From Paraphaeosphaeria minitans (Eukaryota; Ascomycota; Dothideomycetes; Pleosporales; Didymosphaeriaceae): a stretch of 64,000 bases of DNA. The notes under the pieces were generated by a model that saw nothing but the letters and a program-made list of their open reading frames with translations, was not told the origin of the DNA and searched no databases. This document shows positions 1 through 12,722 of this stretch, piece after piece. Within the stretch, counting starts at the first letter, position 1; every line of letters starts with the position of its first letter. The DNA is taken from positions 868,001-932,000 of the forward strand of contig WJXW01000008.1 in NCBI GenBank assembly GCA_015832175.1. The letters are read 5' to 3'. The position numbers were made by a program, and so were the translations under genes.

Positions 1-43
1 GATTGTCAACTTTGGGATACGCATGAATATCATTTGGTCTTAC

Positions 44-1528
44 CCAGTACAGCTGTATTCCCTCCTTCCACGCCTGCTTCTCCGTCAATCTCAGCGCTGA
101 GGTCTAAAATTGTCGGTGTTATCGAATAGCGCAAGTCTTGGGATTGGTATTCCACTGCCCCAGGGATGCATTTCTTCAAGACGAAGATTTGACGACCATA
201 CGTGTTGCTGCTGTCAATATCTCTGAGGCGTTCTAAAAATTTGTCGGCCCACCTCTCCTGTTCTGGAGACGTCTCAATTAGATGGATGGGAACGGTATAT
301 AGTTACACTCACCTGGCGTTTCCAAGAACCAAGTAAGTGCTACTCTTCTAACTCGGACAGATTTGTCTTTGTGTGCTTCGAGTAGGTGTCGTATGTGCAG
401 CAAGTGTGCGGCAACTCCTATTCCGCTTGCTAGTAAGAGGACTTTGTCGTACTGACCTAGTGACTGAACCCGCCCGTACGGGCCGTCAACCATGGCTGAA
501 TGGGTCGTCACGGTCGGAAGTGCAAAAATTGCATTACTGAAGCCCTTGTTTCGTTCCACAAGGATGATGATATCCTGCCCGTCGATCCAAGCGATAACGT
601 AAGGATGAGACTGTATCAGCCCGAGGGTGTGTAAAGAGAGTCTTGGAAGCGTTATGTATATATACTGCCCAGGCCCTAGGTCCCATTTTCTCTCGAATTT
701 GAGCTCAATCGCCATAGCCTCTGGTGAATTGGGAGTCAACGCATTGAACTTTTCAATACTAACGATGGGAGTAGATCGTGAACCAGGTGTTTGATGGATC
801 AGTCTAATGAGCCAGATCACGTGCTGTAACAACCAGGCAGCCGATGCTACACCCAGACATACCGAGGCGCGAGTGGAAGAACGTCGAACATGGAACCATA
901 ACACAACGGCCAAGGCTAGGGCAAATAGTAGGTGCGTTTTGAGGAAAACCTCGTACATGTATCTTCGGAGATGCAGGAATGATAGACATCCTAGGGCGAC
1001 TACTAAAGAGAGCAGCTGTTCATGTTAGCTAGAGCTTTTCGATGAACAAATACGTACTATTGTCTCTACAATGGAGGCTCGTGACGTTGCGGCGTTTAGG
1101 AATCCATGAACCAATCCTTGGACTACACATATGCGGCCTATCCACCGGTGTAGGAGGGCGTACTCATTGAGCTGGAGACGAAAGATCCTATCCGCTATAT
1201 AGTTTGTTCGACCGCCGAGATACAGCGGGATAACATTGATGATGAACAGCGTTCCGCATCTTTTGGCGATTTCTGCTGGATTTGGAACCCATAGAGTGCA
1301 TGCTGTGACATTTGCAGCGCCAAACAACAATAGGTTCAAACCAGCCAACACACTAATATCGGAGGAGGTGCGTAAACGTCGCATGACTAACGCGTACAGG
1401 AGCCGTTTGCGGATGAACAATACAATCGCGGTCCGCGTAGATCTATCGATCAGCCGCCAAATCGTCCAGATGAACAAGACGATTACTGCCGATGCGAATG
1501 AAAGAGCATAAATGGATAGTAGGTGCAT
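44..1528 (-). CDS. Ferric reductase-like transmembrane protein (FRE), 3' end beyond window
   Basis: Plasma-membrane flavocytochrome that would reduce extracellular ferric iron with NADPH electrons. Exons read 1528-1058, 1015-313 and 262-44; the introns (42 and 50 bp) keep frame, and a third GT at position 43 suggests continuation past the left edge. The start is the first Met before a hydrophobic helix. Visible are several TM segments, the bis-heme histidine pattern (HRWIGR, QGLVHG, FLKTHLL, LWFHV), an FAD-binding stretch (GPGQYIYITLP then HPYVIAW) and an NAD-binding glycine motif (ASGIGVAAH). The distal NAD-binding end is missing. The MADS-like gene is divergent, 395 bp away. FRE is a recurrent Starship cargo family. 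Family assignment is secure; exact substrate is inferred. Confidence 0.85.
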
Positions 1529-1923
1529 TGTGCGTGCAGTAGCGTTCGAGAAGCAGAGAAACGTCGTAGTTAGCCAGCTCGAATGGGTATTAATCTGAAG
1601 CGAAAGATTACCACCGCAGGTACGCGTAATGAAACTGAAAACCGAATCTCCACTTCTACAATACGTCCTCATAAGCGTCATATTTCGAATGTCGTTTCTG
1701 AAAACTGTTGAGCCCGCGCCGCCTCAGCCCACACAAGACCTTAGCACCAGATCTGCCCAAGACGGCACACTAGCGCGGCAATAACGAAGTGCGGCGTGGA
1801 GGCTCCTTTGGGTGTGCTCTTGAATTTGGGAATCAGCTTTCGCATTTTATAAGGAGACACGGGTGAGCTCTTCCACAGTATCAACCGCAAATTCGTCTTC
1901 TCCAGTCTCACACCCGTATCACA

Positions 1924-2902
1924 ATGTCCGCAACTTCCGCTGCCGCAAAGATGCAACAATTCTTCAAACGGCGCAGTGATGGCATAAACGTCAAAGCCAA
2001 AGCAATGGTACTGCAGAACCAGGACGTGAAGGTCGCCATCTTCTACTCCCACGGCGATGAGTTCTCGGTCTTCCGTTCGCATCCACACCTGCCGAATTGG
2101 CCTTTCCCTCAGCATCTCCTCGTAGGATCCACGCATTCGAGCTCCATGGCATGCACTGACAACCTGATAGGGAAGTACTCCAATCCACGAAACGAGCATG
2201 GAGAACTACCCTACCAAACCGCAACATATGATGTGGATGGCCGAATGGCTTAGGCGCGAAGGACTGTCGATGCCATGGTCGCAGTCTGCTCAGCCGGTTG
2301 TTCCAGAAGCAAGTGGAGCCTTCGAGGGGAATGCAACAGAAGATGCTGCAAACGAACACCTGGCAATAGAGGAGTCTAAAGGCTTGCTTGAGAGGACGGC
2401 CGCAGCCTACGACCAGGAGCCAGCATTGTCTGAATTTGACATCATAGGTCCCGAATGGTTCGGGATCCAACATGGTCAATCGCCAAAGGCGGCTCCACCT
2501 CCATCTCGACAGACACCTACCGCACCTGTGTCAGAAGTCCCGGTAGAATCAGATGATGATCTCACTGATGACGACTTTATCAACCTTGGTTCCGAAAATC
2601 GGCACAGAGGTGGAGGTTCCGATCCAAGTTCCATCTCTCCGCTGAAGCGCCCACGTCACAACGACGGGCACTACATTCGTTCAGCTGGGCCAGCACCCAT
2701 GAATCGTCCCCCGTTCGTGCCACTCAACAGGAAGATCAAGAACGCTCCTCGTCGTGCACGCTCAGCCTATAATCTTCATCCACAGGGCGGGATCCAATTG
2801 CACGACAACCACGGGGATCCTTTCTACCGTACAGCAACGGAGATATATGGTAGCCCTCCACTTACCAGGACCAGGGCAGCGCGCGCAAACCTTGGTAGAT
2901 AG
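1924..2902 (+). CDS. Degenerate MADS-box-like protein
   Basis: Exons 1924-2121 and 2171-2902 give 309 residues; the 49-bp intron has a CTGAC branch site just before TAG and joins the frames. Residues about 10-50 (FFKRRSDGINVKAKAMVL, then VKVAIFYSHGDEFSVFRS) follow the MADS pattern F.KRR.G...KA..L...V.V.IF......, including the basic KRR and the later hydrophobic strand. Several normally invariant positions differ, so DNA binding is uncertain. The rest is acidic and low-complexity (SDDDLTDDDF) with a basic Pro/Arg-rich end. It lies between FRE (divergent) and DUF3723 (convergent, 135 bp apart). It could be a regulator of the neighbours, but that is inference; it may instead be an orphan protein that only resembles MADS. 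Confidence 0.6.
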
Positions 2903-3037
2903 CGCTTTGGCGGACTTCATGCTTCACAGATAGTTGAATTCTCTTACGTATACAATGTATTGTTTTCTTGAAAGGCTTGCTATGCACTAGCAAAAAATGT
3001 TTAAAGAAGCTAACGTTGCACTTCTTCGCCATTAAGA

Positions 3038-6000
3038 CTATCGTTTGGAACTTGCAAGGTGTACAGCTCCAAGTTTCCTTTTTGGGCTCGAAACCGACAG
3101 GAGCTGGTCCAATGTACTTCTCTCTCCAATGAAACAAATACCGCTCTTTCCACAGTTGGCTCTTAGGCTATCTGCGTCGAAGGTGTTGACGGGCTCCATG
3201 AGGTGCTTAGGGGCGGAGACATTTTCGGTGGTTGGCGTCATTACACAGCCTTTGAGTTCTTCAGGAATCGAGGCAATGAAATTGTTGGCTTCCGCAGTGC
3301 GAATCCAGTATTGAACAACGCGAAAGCCGTCGTTTATGTAGACGTGAATTATACTGAGGTAACCGGGATCGTTATTGGAGAGGTTAAGAATGCGCTGCGC
3401 CGTTCTGTATCTTTCGTGTACAACTTGCTTCGCAAAGCGGTCACGCGCCCATTCTACACGGCCTTTCCAGGCGTTGGCTTCTTGATACGTGTAGGAATTG
3501 CGAGCTTTGATCTCCAACATACTATGTGGGAGCCGATCACATTTGAAAAGATGATCATAATGAAATATCGACGTTCGCTCGGCAGTTCCTGCTGCGTAAC
3601 GGCCAGAGGATTCAGTCTCGGAATTGTTAGACTGCCTGAGATCCGCAATTTCAGCGTCCTTAGCTGATAACCGTTCAACCATCTCCGCTATTACTGAATC
3701 TTTCTCATGCATCTGTTGTTGAAGGTCGGTGCGTACGATGTCCTTGCTTGCTATCGTTTCCGACGGTTCCGCGATCGCCTGGGTTCCGCCCGCGAAGTCG
3801 GTTTCTAGAATGGCAATCCTCCCGTCCCTGAGCTGGCTATTCAGTTCCGCGTGCTTCAGTACCTCAGCTTCTAATCTTGCGATTTGTGCATCCTTCTCTT
3901 CTAGCTGTGAACTTGCTTCTAAAGGTGCCGTTGTCTGTTGATGAAGAATTCTTTGTAACTCAGCAATCATCTCTTGCTTCTCAAGCAAGTTTTGCTTTTC
4001 ACTATCTACCTGCACCTGTAATGCGTGGTTTTCATTCGAGAGTTCGACTACTCGTCTTTGTGTTCCTTCGTGGTCTTTACTCATCTCTTCAAGACGGCGT
4101 TGTGTTATCTGTAGATTACGACGAAGCTCCATCACTTCCGTTTCTGAAGCGCGGATAGGCTGTGTCGCAGATCTGCCGCACAAACGCTCAGAATCGAAGG
4201 TCAATGTTTCTAGCCTAGGGCTCATTTCGACTGTGTCCTGTAACTCATGAACATGTACCCGGCTCTCAAGTGGAAGACTTACTTTGCCAAAGAATGCGTA
4301 TAGGAAGTCCCGTTTCACATAGAGAGAAGTCACATCAACATCTTCGTGTCCTTCATCTACCGTCTGCCAGAGCAGAGGCAAGAAAAGATGCTCCTTATCT
4401 TCTTCGTGATCATCATAGTATGGTCGACCGCACCTTCTGCTTGGGGGGTAGCGAGGCCGGCCAGTCAAGTTGCCCCTCTTCACGATCCTTGGCATCTCTT
4501 CCATACTATTCAGCACGGCTACGATCCGCTCAATGTGCGCCTCATGGTCTGTGTTTAGACATGGCTGAATGGTCTGCAAAAGGCCGCGCACTTGCGTTCT
4601 ATCGGAATCTTGGTCTTTGAGTCTACGAATCTCTTCTGTGTCGAAACCGAGTCTCCAAGCCAGGGTAGCGAGCCTGTACCAAGATGCCTGATTGTACCGG
4701 TATAGCTTTTCGGCCTTTCGTTTTCGCGAGCCGAGTCTTGGTGTCATCTCGGTCATCGCAGGAAAGTTCCTAAGACAGAACATCCATAATTGGACATACC
4801 CTAGCTTTCGCGCCCACCCATTGGTGGTCTCCTGTAGGGGTGACGTATGCACATGGTGCTCCGACGTCTGAACCAAGAATGAAGTGCGACTGAAGTGTCT
4901 AGCACCAAAGCCCTCTTCCAGGGAGCGTTTCGGCTCACACGTTCCTAGAAGCTTCCTGAGGATCCAACTGCAGGGCTCCAAGTATTTCTGGTTCTCGAAA
5001 AAAGCTCTAAGAGACGGTATGACGCATTTTGTCCGCTTGAATATCTCGATGGCTTGGGTTCGCTCGGCATCGCTTGCTGCTGAAAGTATCTCGCTGTTCT
5101 GGGTAATTTCTCGCAAGTCCGCCTTGGACACACCTGGTGCGCGTAGCTCAAGACCTCTGACCGTTGCATTGTCGACATACGATGCGGTACTTCCAATCTG
5201 ACTCCATACGTCCAAGATATGGTTAAGGTAGTTCAAGAGTTCCTTTCAAGAGTAAGCGTTAGCGCAAAACTCAAATACACAGCTCAACACTGACCTCCGG
5301 GCATCTAAGGCAATGAAAGCGGTGAAGTGTGCCTAATTGAATAGGGTCCCACATCCCACTGAAGTCGAGTAGCCGGTCGAATGATTCTGTCAGCTCCCGA
5401 TTTTTCAATAGCTGACGCAAATCCTTCTGCTTGGTAGCAGTCAATCTTGCCCACCACATTCTTTCTTTATCATACAAGTTCCCACGATGAGCCAGGCGTA
5501 TGTTCCTGAAGATATATCCATCAGAGTAGCTTTGCTCGTGGGTAAAGGCAGCTTGCGTATAAGAGCTAAGGTCTTGTCGCTCATGGAATCCTGGATATTG
5601 TAAGCATGTTGTAGGTAACTGCGTACTCGTACCCGCACACCTTCTTGTGAAAATAACCGGACGATCCACCAGCGATCATTGAACGGGAGATATTTTTTGG
5701 CTGCGGAGATCCGGTGCAATCCATTCTGACACTCTACCAAATGGTGCAGTTGAAGCTTTCGGACGTCGCTAGCATGCTGGAAACCGGAAGCATCAGCAGG
5801 GGAAATTGCCTCTTGGAAGACCTGAAGAGGGATAGTCGCATCGATGAAATTTTCGACTTCGTAACGTTTGCACCCTTCAAGTCGGAAAACCCGCAGTAAT
5901 CGTGCTGTTGCTTTGTGTGATTCCTCTCGATGGTTTTCGCGCATGGACTCGTTGAAGCTCAATTGCGAAAATTGAATACGAGCGAATCCCAAAAAACACT

Positions 6001-6046
6001 TCGACTTGAAGATGGTCACTTCAGGACTTTCCTTCATTTGTTCCAT
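3038..6046 (-). CDS. DUF3723 family protein with coiled coil
   Basis: Three exons (6046-5641, 5590-5295, 5242-3038) give 968 residues. Introns of 50 and 52 bp have good donors and keep frame; the second junction restores the family motif LRCPEELLNYLNHI. The DUF3723 region spans about residues 15-400: ARIQFSQLSF, LRVFRLEGCKRY, QNGLHRISAA, YSDGYIFRNIR, ERMWWARLTATKQKDLRQLL. A long heptad-rich coiled coil follows (about 600-780), then a C-terminal DUF3723-type tail (EARNSYTYQE-like segment) and a basic end. Molecular function is unknown. DUF3723 genes are named accessory genes of Starship elements. It is head-to-head with the phospholipase across 327 bp. No break in frame, so probably intact. 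Confidence 0.82.
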
Positions 6047-6373
6047 TGTGCTTCCGTACTGCCAAAAAAAAGTCCTATTGCGATCAACCGCGTCATCTGC
6101 GCATACATGCCACGGCTCACATTTCGTGAGTAGCTATCACGGAACCTTCCTAACCTGATCCCGTTAGATCAGCACAGACCTCCAGCGGTATGACCAAAGT
6201 CGTGCAGAATCGGAAAACCAAATACCAAATTGGGTACTGGAAGCACCAACTTCGACTCTTCATATTTGGCATCGGATTCTAAACCATCCTGATCGCGGAC
6301 CATGCGATATAGGGGAGTGCGTGGAAGCACGAAGATGGCGCTTTCCCTACCTTCACCCCTCACATACTGGTAA
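6047..6373. promoter_or_regulatory. Shared divergent promoter interval, DUF3723 / phospholipase
   Basis: These 327 bp separate two outward-facing start codons, so both core promoters should lie here. No clear TATA box or repeated operator was seen. Position is the only evidence. Confidence 0.3.
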
Positions 6374-9300
6374 ATGTCTACCTATCCCTGGATCAGTATC
6401 TCTCAAGAGGACGAAGTCTTCAAGCTGTGGTCTCATAAAACCTTACTATGTGACCTAGGCCCTGGTCAAGCTCACGCAAGCGTCAGCCTGCCAATGATAA
6501 CCTTCATTGGAACAATAAAGAAGTCGATTATTCTGTCTCGGATACTCGGCTATTCTCGAACTCTGCAACCCCATGGTCAGGTGCACTTAGCACGTCCAAG
6601 ACTCACTGAGAATTTCAATTCCGAGATCTACATCGATTGTGAGCTTGGCGCAGAGATCCCATGCGCCCGCCCTCAATCGCCGGCGTGCACATCGCAAGCA
6701 ATAGTAGAGTCTGACTCTGCTCTAAATATCGGATATAGCCTTATCTCGAACGTTCTCGCGCCCTTATCGGACGTTGTTTGCTACTTTGCTGCCGACCTTC
6801 GCGGCATCCCTGGGATCTGTAGCATATTGGCGTACCAAGCGGTCCAGGCAAAGGCTCACAATCTGCCTGTGCGTGCTTTACCCTTTGCGCTAGTTGTTGT
6901 GGAAACGACGCGTGCATCACACTTTAATCACGAGAAGGTCCAGCGCAAGCTTTACAACATGGTTTTAGAAGAGATGAATCGGCTCAAGAAATACGCGAAC
7001 CGAGATCTAATCGAGCTAGATCTGAAGTCTCGATATCGCGACATCTGTGTTTTTGGGATTCGTAGAGACGGCCCTCTGTCAAGTCATGCGCAAACTCTTC
7101 AGCAGCGTATCATGTCTCTTAGCAATGACGTTCATGTGGGTCGAACATTCTCACGGTACCTGTTCAGCTTGAAACACATGGAAACGCTCGCGGCGCGTTT
7201 AGTACAGCGATTCTGTATGAGACAATCAAGCTTCAACTTCATAAGAGCGACGAGGCCGAATGATTTCGATTGTAAGGACACTTCCTTGCATCTCGAGGAA
7301 CTGCTCGGAATGATGCCAAACCAATCATGGATCTGGTCCGTCGGAGTACCTCTCTTTGCTTCAACTATCTTTCTACCAAATTACCCTCCCGAAGCTCATG
7401 GTAGGTGCTTTTGACATGTTTTCAACATCTACTAATTCTATCAGCCTTTCTACCAGAAGACATTTATGAGGAGTTCTACGCTGGCCAGTGCAGGAAAGCG
7501 ATCGCGAGATTCATCAAAGATGCAGACGACCAAGTGCGTTTTGTTGACCGGGTAAAGCATCGATTAAAAGAACATCATCAGAAATACGAGGATGATCCGT
7601 ACGTGAACAGCGCCATCAATCAGCATACCGAGACACTGGAGTCTTTGTGGCCACATCTCTCGAAATTGAAAAGCTTTCAGTCCTGTCTGAGCTGTTTGTC
7701 CATCGGACCAGAGAAAGTGTTCGAGTGCGGTCACGCCATATGCAACGTCTGTGTCCGAAGGCTTGGTCAGCGCTCAACGCTTTCGCGGCACTCTTTCCTA
7801 CTGCCAGAATGCAAGCTTTGTGGTCGGCTGCAGTCAAGCGAGAAGAACACCTTTGATCTTGTCCCACCGTCAGCAGGCTTACGAGTGCTGTCGATCGATG
7901 GTGGGGGCGTACGAGGTGTTATACCACTCGTTCATCTTGATCACATAGATAAGGAGATGCAGATCCTCGGCAGCCCTGTCCGAGATTGCTTCGACTACGT
8001 TTGCGGTACTTCTGCCGGTGAGTGCTCGACTTCGCCATCATTTGTTGATAATCACTAAATGGCATATAGGCGGACTGGTCACTATTGGAGTCTTCCTGAT
8101 GCAGTGGACTCCGAGTGACTGCCTCGTGCGATTCGAGGATATCGCCGCGACGACATTCAAATCCGGTCACGACAAGACGTTCTCCCTATCACGGAAACTC
8201 CACAGTTTACTTCGTACCTTTCTGCGAGATCACCGCTACAACCTTTCGCCAATTGAGAGAGCTTTCGGGACAGGCTTCGAGACCGCAATGAAGATGTTCA
8301 ATCCGCTTCGGGTAGACACCAAGGTTGCTGTTACGGCTACAACAGTTGGGGGAAACATACCTTGTATACATTCCAATTACAATGGACCAAGATCAGATGA
8401 AAATAGTAAGTCAATCGATAGATCGTAACACGAAGCAGTGCTGATTAGCAGACTACCAACATGTTCGGGCTGACACTTTTGGTCATGATATATCTATTTC
8501 TGATGCGTGAGTGAGAGACTCTTCATACTCCTCCAGTACTGACTTTAGGCTCAAGTGCAGCTTGTACTTCAGCGGCGCCATATTACTTCAAATCCAAGGA
8601 TGTGCTTGGTCTCGACACTTACCAAGACGGCGGACTAACGCACAACAATCCCGCATTGATAGCGGCATGGGAATGCGCGCGGATATGGCCAGAAAAAGGT
8701 CGGATTTTCGAAACGGATAAGTGCCGCATCGATCACCTGATCTCCCTGGGAACGGGAACCTCCCCCTCAAATCGCTATACGGTTGGTCCGCATTCCCCAA
8801 AAAAAGACAGATTCATGCATCGGCTTGCAAGTTGGGCATCAGGGTCTTTGGACTCCGAGGTACTCTGGAATAGATTTTTGAACTGCATTCCTGAATCGTA
8901 CCGTTCTCGCTGTCTTCGTCTCAATCTACACTTCCCAGGTCCCGAACCAGCGCTCAACGACGTAGACTCGATTAGCAGATTAAAGGAACAGACCGAAGAC
9001 GCGATTTGCTTAGATTGGCGTGTTGCACAAGCAAAAGATTTCATCATTGCAGGGGCTTTCTATTTCGAACTCGACGATTTTTCCCGCGTGGAAGGAGGTG
9101 GATACCAATGCTCTGGTAACATTTTTTGCAGGTTGCCGTTAAATTTAGAGGGCCGTAAGACCTTCTATGCAACCTTGCAAGATAATTCGACTACCTTCAC
9201 TATCCGGGGCCGCGCAGTTGCGATCGTAGACAGTGCGCCTCATGGGAGTCCCCCTTTTCGTTTGATGTTCAATTTTGTTGTGCAAAGCATGGAGGACGAG

Positions 9301-9486
9301 AAAGACCAGTTGGATATTTCTGTGCAGGGGATCACGAGTCGACCCATGCTGATTAGTGGCATGCCGATGAGCTTAGGCACCCTAATTCGAGCGCAGGGCT
9401 TTGACGCACCTTTTGGATGCAGTGACGGACGTATGGATAGGCCACTCCCAGCCATTCCCTCAAAACGAAAATTGCATGGGTTCTGA
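6374..9486 (+). CDS. Patatin-like phospholipase (PLP) with RING-like insert
   Basis: Acyl hydrolase using a Ser-Asp dyad. Exons 6374-7400, 7445-8017, 8070-8405, 8452-8506 and 8556-9486 give 973 residues. The oxyanion motif DGGGVRG lies near residue 495, the nucleophile elbow GTSAG near 531 (codon split by an intron), and the catalytic DGG with GLTHNNP near 686. A C3HC4-like Cys/His cluster (CLSC, FECGHAICNVC, CKLC) sits at about 422-467 just before the patatin fold. The first 340 residues match nothing I recognise. The last intron uses a CAAG acceptor because only it restores ATSAAPYYF-like continuity. PLP is a classic Starship cargo family. All catalytic residues are present, so probably active. 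Confidence 0.85.
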
Positions 9487-9961
9487 TTCAATATATCGAG
9501 ACCAATCTGGAATTCATAATACATGTCCGAGACGTCCTTCACATTGATGTAATTGGATAGGGATACCTGATTCGGAATGATCATATCCCTGCGTTCACAT
9601 GGGATCTTACATCACTAAACTATTCCGGCTATAAGTCAGTACTTTCCAGTCGGATCATGCTGGAAACTGAATTCGCTTGGCTTTCAAGGATAGGCTATGG
9701 AAAACCATTCTTTTGCAGGCAATCGTGTTCATTCATGGCATGACTGTCACCAAGTGCGACGCATGATTGATTTCGTTTACAATAAAGACTAATAATACCC
9801 TGATTCATTTGAATAACGATTGGTTTATTGACCCTTCCTGAACGGAGGCTGCTTGTGACACGAACATTGCCGGTCCTAAGCCTCAAGACTGTGAAGGCTG
9901 ACAACATCTTCTGATACGTACCTATTACGAAGTTCCAGCCATACCCTACCCGCTTAATATT
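9487..9961. other. Convergent 3' spacer, nothing recognised
   Basis: Lies between the phospholipase stop and the stop of the minus-strand membrane protein. Only short, uninterpretable reading frames are present. Confidence 0.5.
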
Positions 9962-10837
9962 TTATTGGATTGAGAACTCTGCGCCTAATGTTTCCCACGC
10001 AGGATAGGCTGACACATAACAGCTGGTACATAAGGACTGCCTGCCATCGTCAGAATCTCTGGCAAGTTGCAGCTTAGTACCTACAAAGAAGACACCCTCA
10101 CGGGGATGGCTCTTGACCTCGCAACCCGAAAACAGCAGAGTACATAAAATAGTACTTCCCACCGAGTGACAAAGGATTGTAATCGCTTGCGTAGATATGA
10201 TTGCAATCAAATTGAACAAGTACCGTTGATGTTGTAGCAGCTTTTTATGTTTATAAAAGCGCCAGAGTGAGAAAACTACGGACAGGAGAGGTGATATTGC
10301 GAGAAATGGAAGAACCAAAGACTCGTGTATGATATAGAAATTTTGCTGCCTATTAATGGTCAATAGCCACAGAATTCTGAGTCCGAGATGATTACCTTAT
10401 ATAGAGGTAGAGACCGGCGACGGTCGAGACAATGACCGCACCATATGACGTCCGTACAATCCACTGTGGGAGGCTTAAAAGAGACGAGACGCGAGCATAC
10501 TATCTGTCGCGTAAGAGACTATCACTACCATGCGACAAAGTTATCTTACCATCGTGATGGTATGAAACTGGATGATGCAAAGAGTGACGAAGCCTAGCCA
10601 TGTGGTTCGGTAATTGTTGTGAAGTTGTATCCCAACGGCCACTAACCCAGCTGCAAACAGACATGCTTGACAAGAGTATGAATATATGTCCAGGCTTCTA
10701 TCAAAAGTGGAAGGCGCCAGCGTCCAGTCCGAGTCGTTCGATCGGATAGGCCTTACAAGGTCGAATATCAACCACAAGCTGAGCAGGAACCCAGTAGCGA
10801 AAGCGACAAGAAAGAGCACGGGAAGCAATTGCGACAT
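9962..10837 (-). CDS. Small multi-pass membrane protein, unknown
   Basis: Exons 10837-10550, 10463-10396 and 10349-9962 give 247 residues. The middle exon of 68 bp is recovered because its frame reads as one continuous hydrophobic helix (GAVIVSTVAGLYLYIR). The chosen start is the Met directly before the first TM segment (MSQLLPVLFLVAFATG); an in-frame Met 32 codons upstream is less likely. About five to six TM helices are visible, with a soluble Cys-containing tail. No family was recognised. It is convergent with the phospholipase and divergent from the next gene. Its intron layout resembles the multi-TM gene at 40960, but sequences do not clearly match. Confidence 0.6.
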
Positions 10838-11766
10838 CTTTGGAGAATTATAGAGAAATCTAATGGGAGCCGGTCCCCTTATATAGCAGAAACGAGCTTG
10901 CCAATCTGCCTGACCCTCCACATGAGCTGTCAAATAAGGACCATCACCGAAACACCAAAAGCGCCCTTATACAAGACGTATGAGATTCGATATCTATATT
11001 TCACAGCATGGTTCCGGTGAGATTAAAGTGCTGAGAGCCTAGTGTTCCATCATTACAAAAGTTCGTAACTGGAGCGGTTACAGTCAAAAGTTCATCTACA
11101 GGAGTAGCACTACTGCTGTCTCCGAGACAGTACTAGAGCACGTTCGACGCTGGACCATCTGAGATTCTGAGCCTCCTGAGTGGCATCCTTGCAAAGAAAG
11201 ATGCCATTGGCTCATTGTCAACGGGGTGTGGCAAAATATTAAGAAGAGGTTGTTAGAGTTTTTAGGGCTCATCTTTTCAAGGTCTCCTCTTATTTAATTC
11301 CTTACCATATTCCCTATATGGTTTACCTAATCAAGCAGGAGATAACAGCGCCCTATTCTTGAGAACAACTTTGTAGCCGCCGCCCCGCTCTTCAGCTGCT
11401 AGTGTCGTATGCCTCAATCCAAGCGCGTAAAGGTTTGATTCGGTTGTTCCGACGGCGCCCCTGAAGACAATGGACCGCTATCGGAAAGCGTTGCCTTTGA
11501 ACATCAGGTGGTGCCCTCGAGGCTGTGTGCTGCGGAAGTTAGCCCGAAAGTGGGACACATACGCTTCACACTCATTGCCACGTCGGGTCCTAGACGTAAC
11601 GCAGTATTGTAATCCAAACCGACGCTGCGGTGGAACGTCATGTGATGCATGGAATTCCAGTATATAAGACATAGCCACGACGCTCATAAAAATAGATCTG
11701 CATCTTCTGCTGAGCTGTCCGACGAACACCTTCTTATAATCACATTCGCCCATCCTACAGCTCATA
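10838..11766. other. Divergent intergenic region
   Basis: 929 bp between two outward-facing starts. No supported gene. It includes a TATA box near the right end, listed separately. Confidence 0.5.
11661..11668 (+). promoter_or_regulatory. TATA box
   Basis: TATATAAG about 105 bp upstream of the ATG at 11767, a normal fungal distance; supports that small gene being real. Confidence 0.45.
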
Positions 11767-12378
11767 ATGTCTGTATACTACGATCTCCCATCTCCCATTG
11801 TGAATATCAGCGACCTCAAACGCTACAAAAAAGTCCTCGAAGAATGGGAGGACACGTATCCGACAGGTTGCATTTCTGACGATCGTGTTGAATCACTGAA
11901 ATTTCTTGTGTTCAATCTATTCGAGTGTGCGGAGCGGGGAATGTGCCCTCCTTCACCAACTATAGTCGATTCTGATCCAGAGGTATGCATATAGATAGGT
12001 GCTAATGTCCCACACTGCGACGCGAATCACACAGGGTAAAGAACCACTTTCCACCTTTGAAAGTCTAACATCGATGCACGATAGAAACACATTGCTATTA
12101 ACTGTAGAATAGTTTCCCATGGCCGTTTCTCTGTCTCCACATAGATCTGCAACATGGATTACCGTAGCGTTGGTATCGCTATCGACCGATTCGTCAACGC
12201 CCTTCAGGGTTGTTTTGGTTTCCCACCCTGGTTGCCCTGCGTATTTCCAATTAAGATTCCATTTCGGAGGCACTGGACCCAAGGCAAGTCGAGAAAGATC
12301 CTACTGCAGTCGTTGAGCGAGGATTTCAAGCTGAATGCTGCCGTTCCGAGAGTTTCTCCGATCTTGCAGGCTGCGTGA
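11767..12378 (+). CDS. Hypothetical 149-residue protein
   Basis: Exons 11767-11982 and 12145-12378, joined in phase 0 by a 162-bp intron (GTATGC donor, ACATAG acceptor), longer than the other introns here, so a missed micro-exon is possible. The product is soluble with no recognised domain. The N-terminal half is acidic and helical (SDLKRYKKVLEEWEDTYPTG) and the C-terminal part is basic (KIPFRRHWTQGKSRK). It is convergent with the NLR 345 bp downstream. No function can be stated. Confidence 0.4.
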
Positions 12379-12722
12379 TTTTTGCTAGCTGTATTTTATC
12401 CTGAGCTAGCACCAACTTAGATTTCCTTACAAATAGATACCAGATGGAACTACTCCAGATCGAGTGTAAATAGAGAGCCCATGCCCTTCAGGTGTCTTCT
12501 GTTAGTTGATCATTGTAACCGAATGGAGGACTTCCGAAGCCCCATGTTGCACAATAGACTTGCTTAGCACGTGAATTAAGGAGATTGTACATGGTATAGA
12601 TATTTGTAATTAGACAATGATTACGATATCCGTGTCTCCGATGTATTGCGCTTAACCATATCAGCACGTGAGCTGACCGTAACATACACGCTGCTTCAAA
12701 AAGTGATAAGAAGCTTAATTAG
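12379..12722. other. Convergent 3' spacer, nothing recognised
   Basis: Spacer between the small hypothetical gene and the NLR stop; no supported feature. Confidence 0.4.

Noticed and set aside
1741..2199. 152-codon minus-strand frame
   Set aside because: It is the antisense of the spliced MADS-like gene, whose plus frames join with a good intron; the minus frame has no domain.
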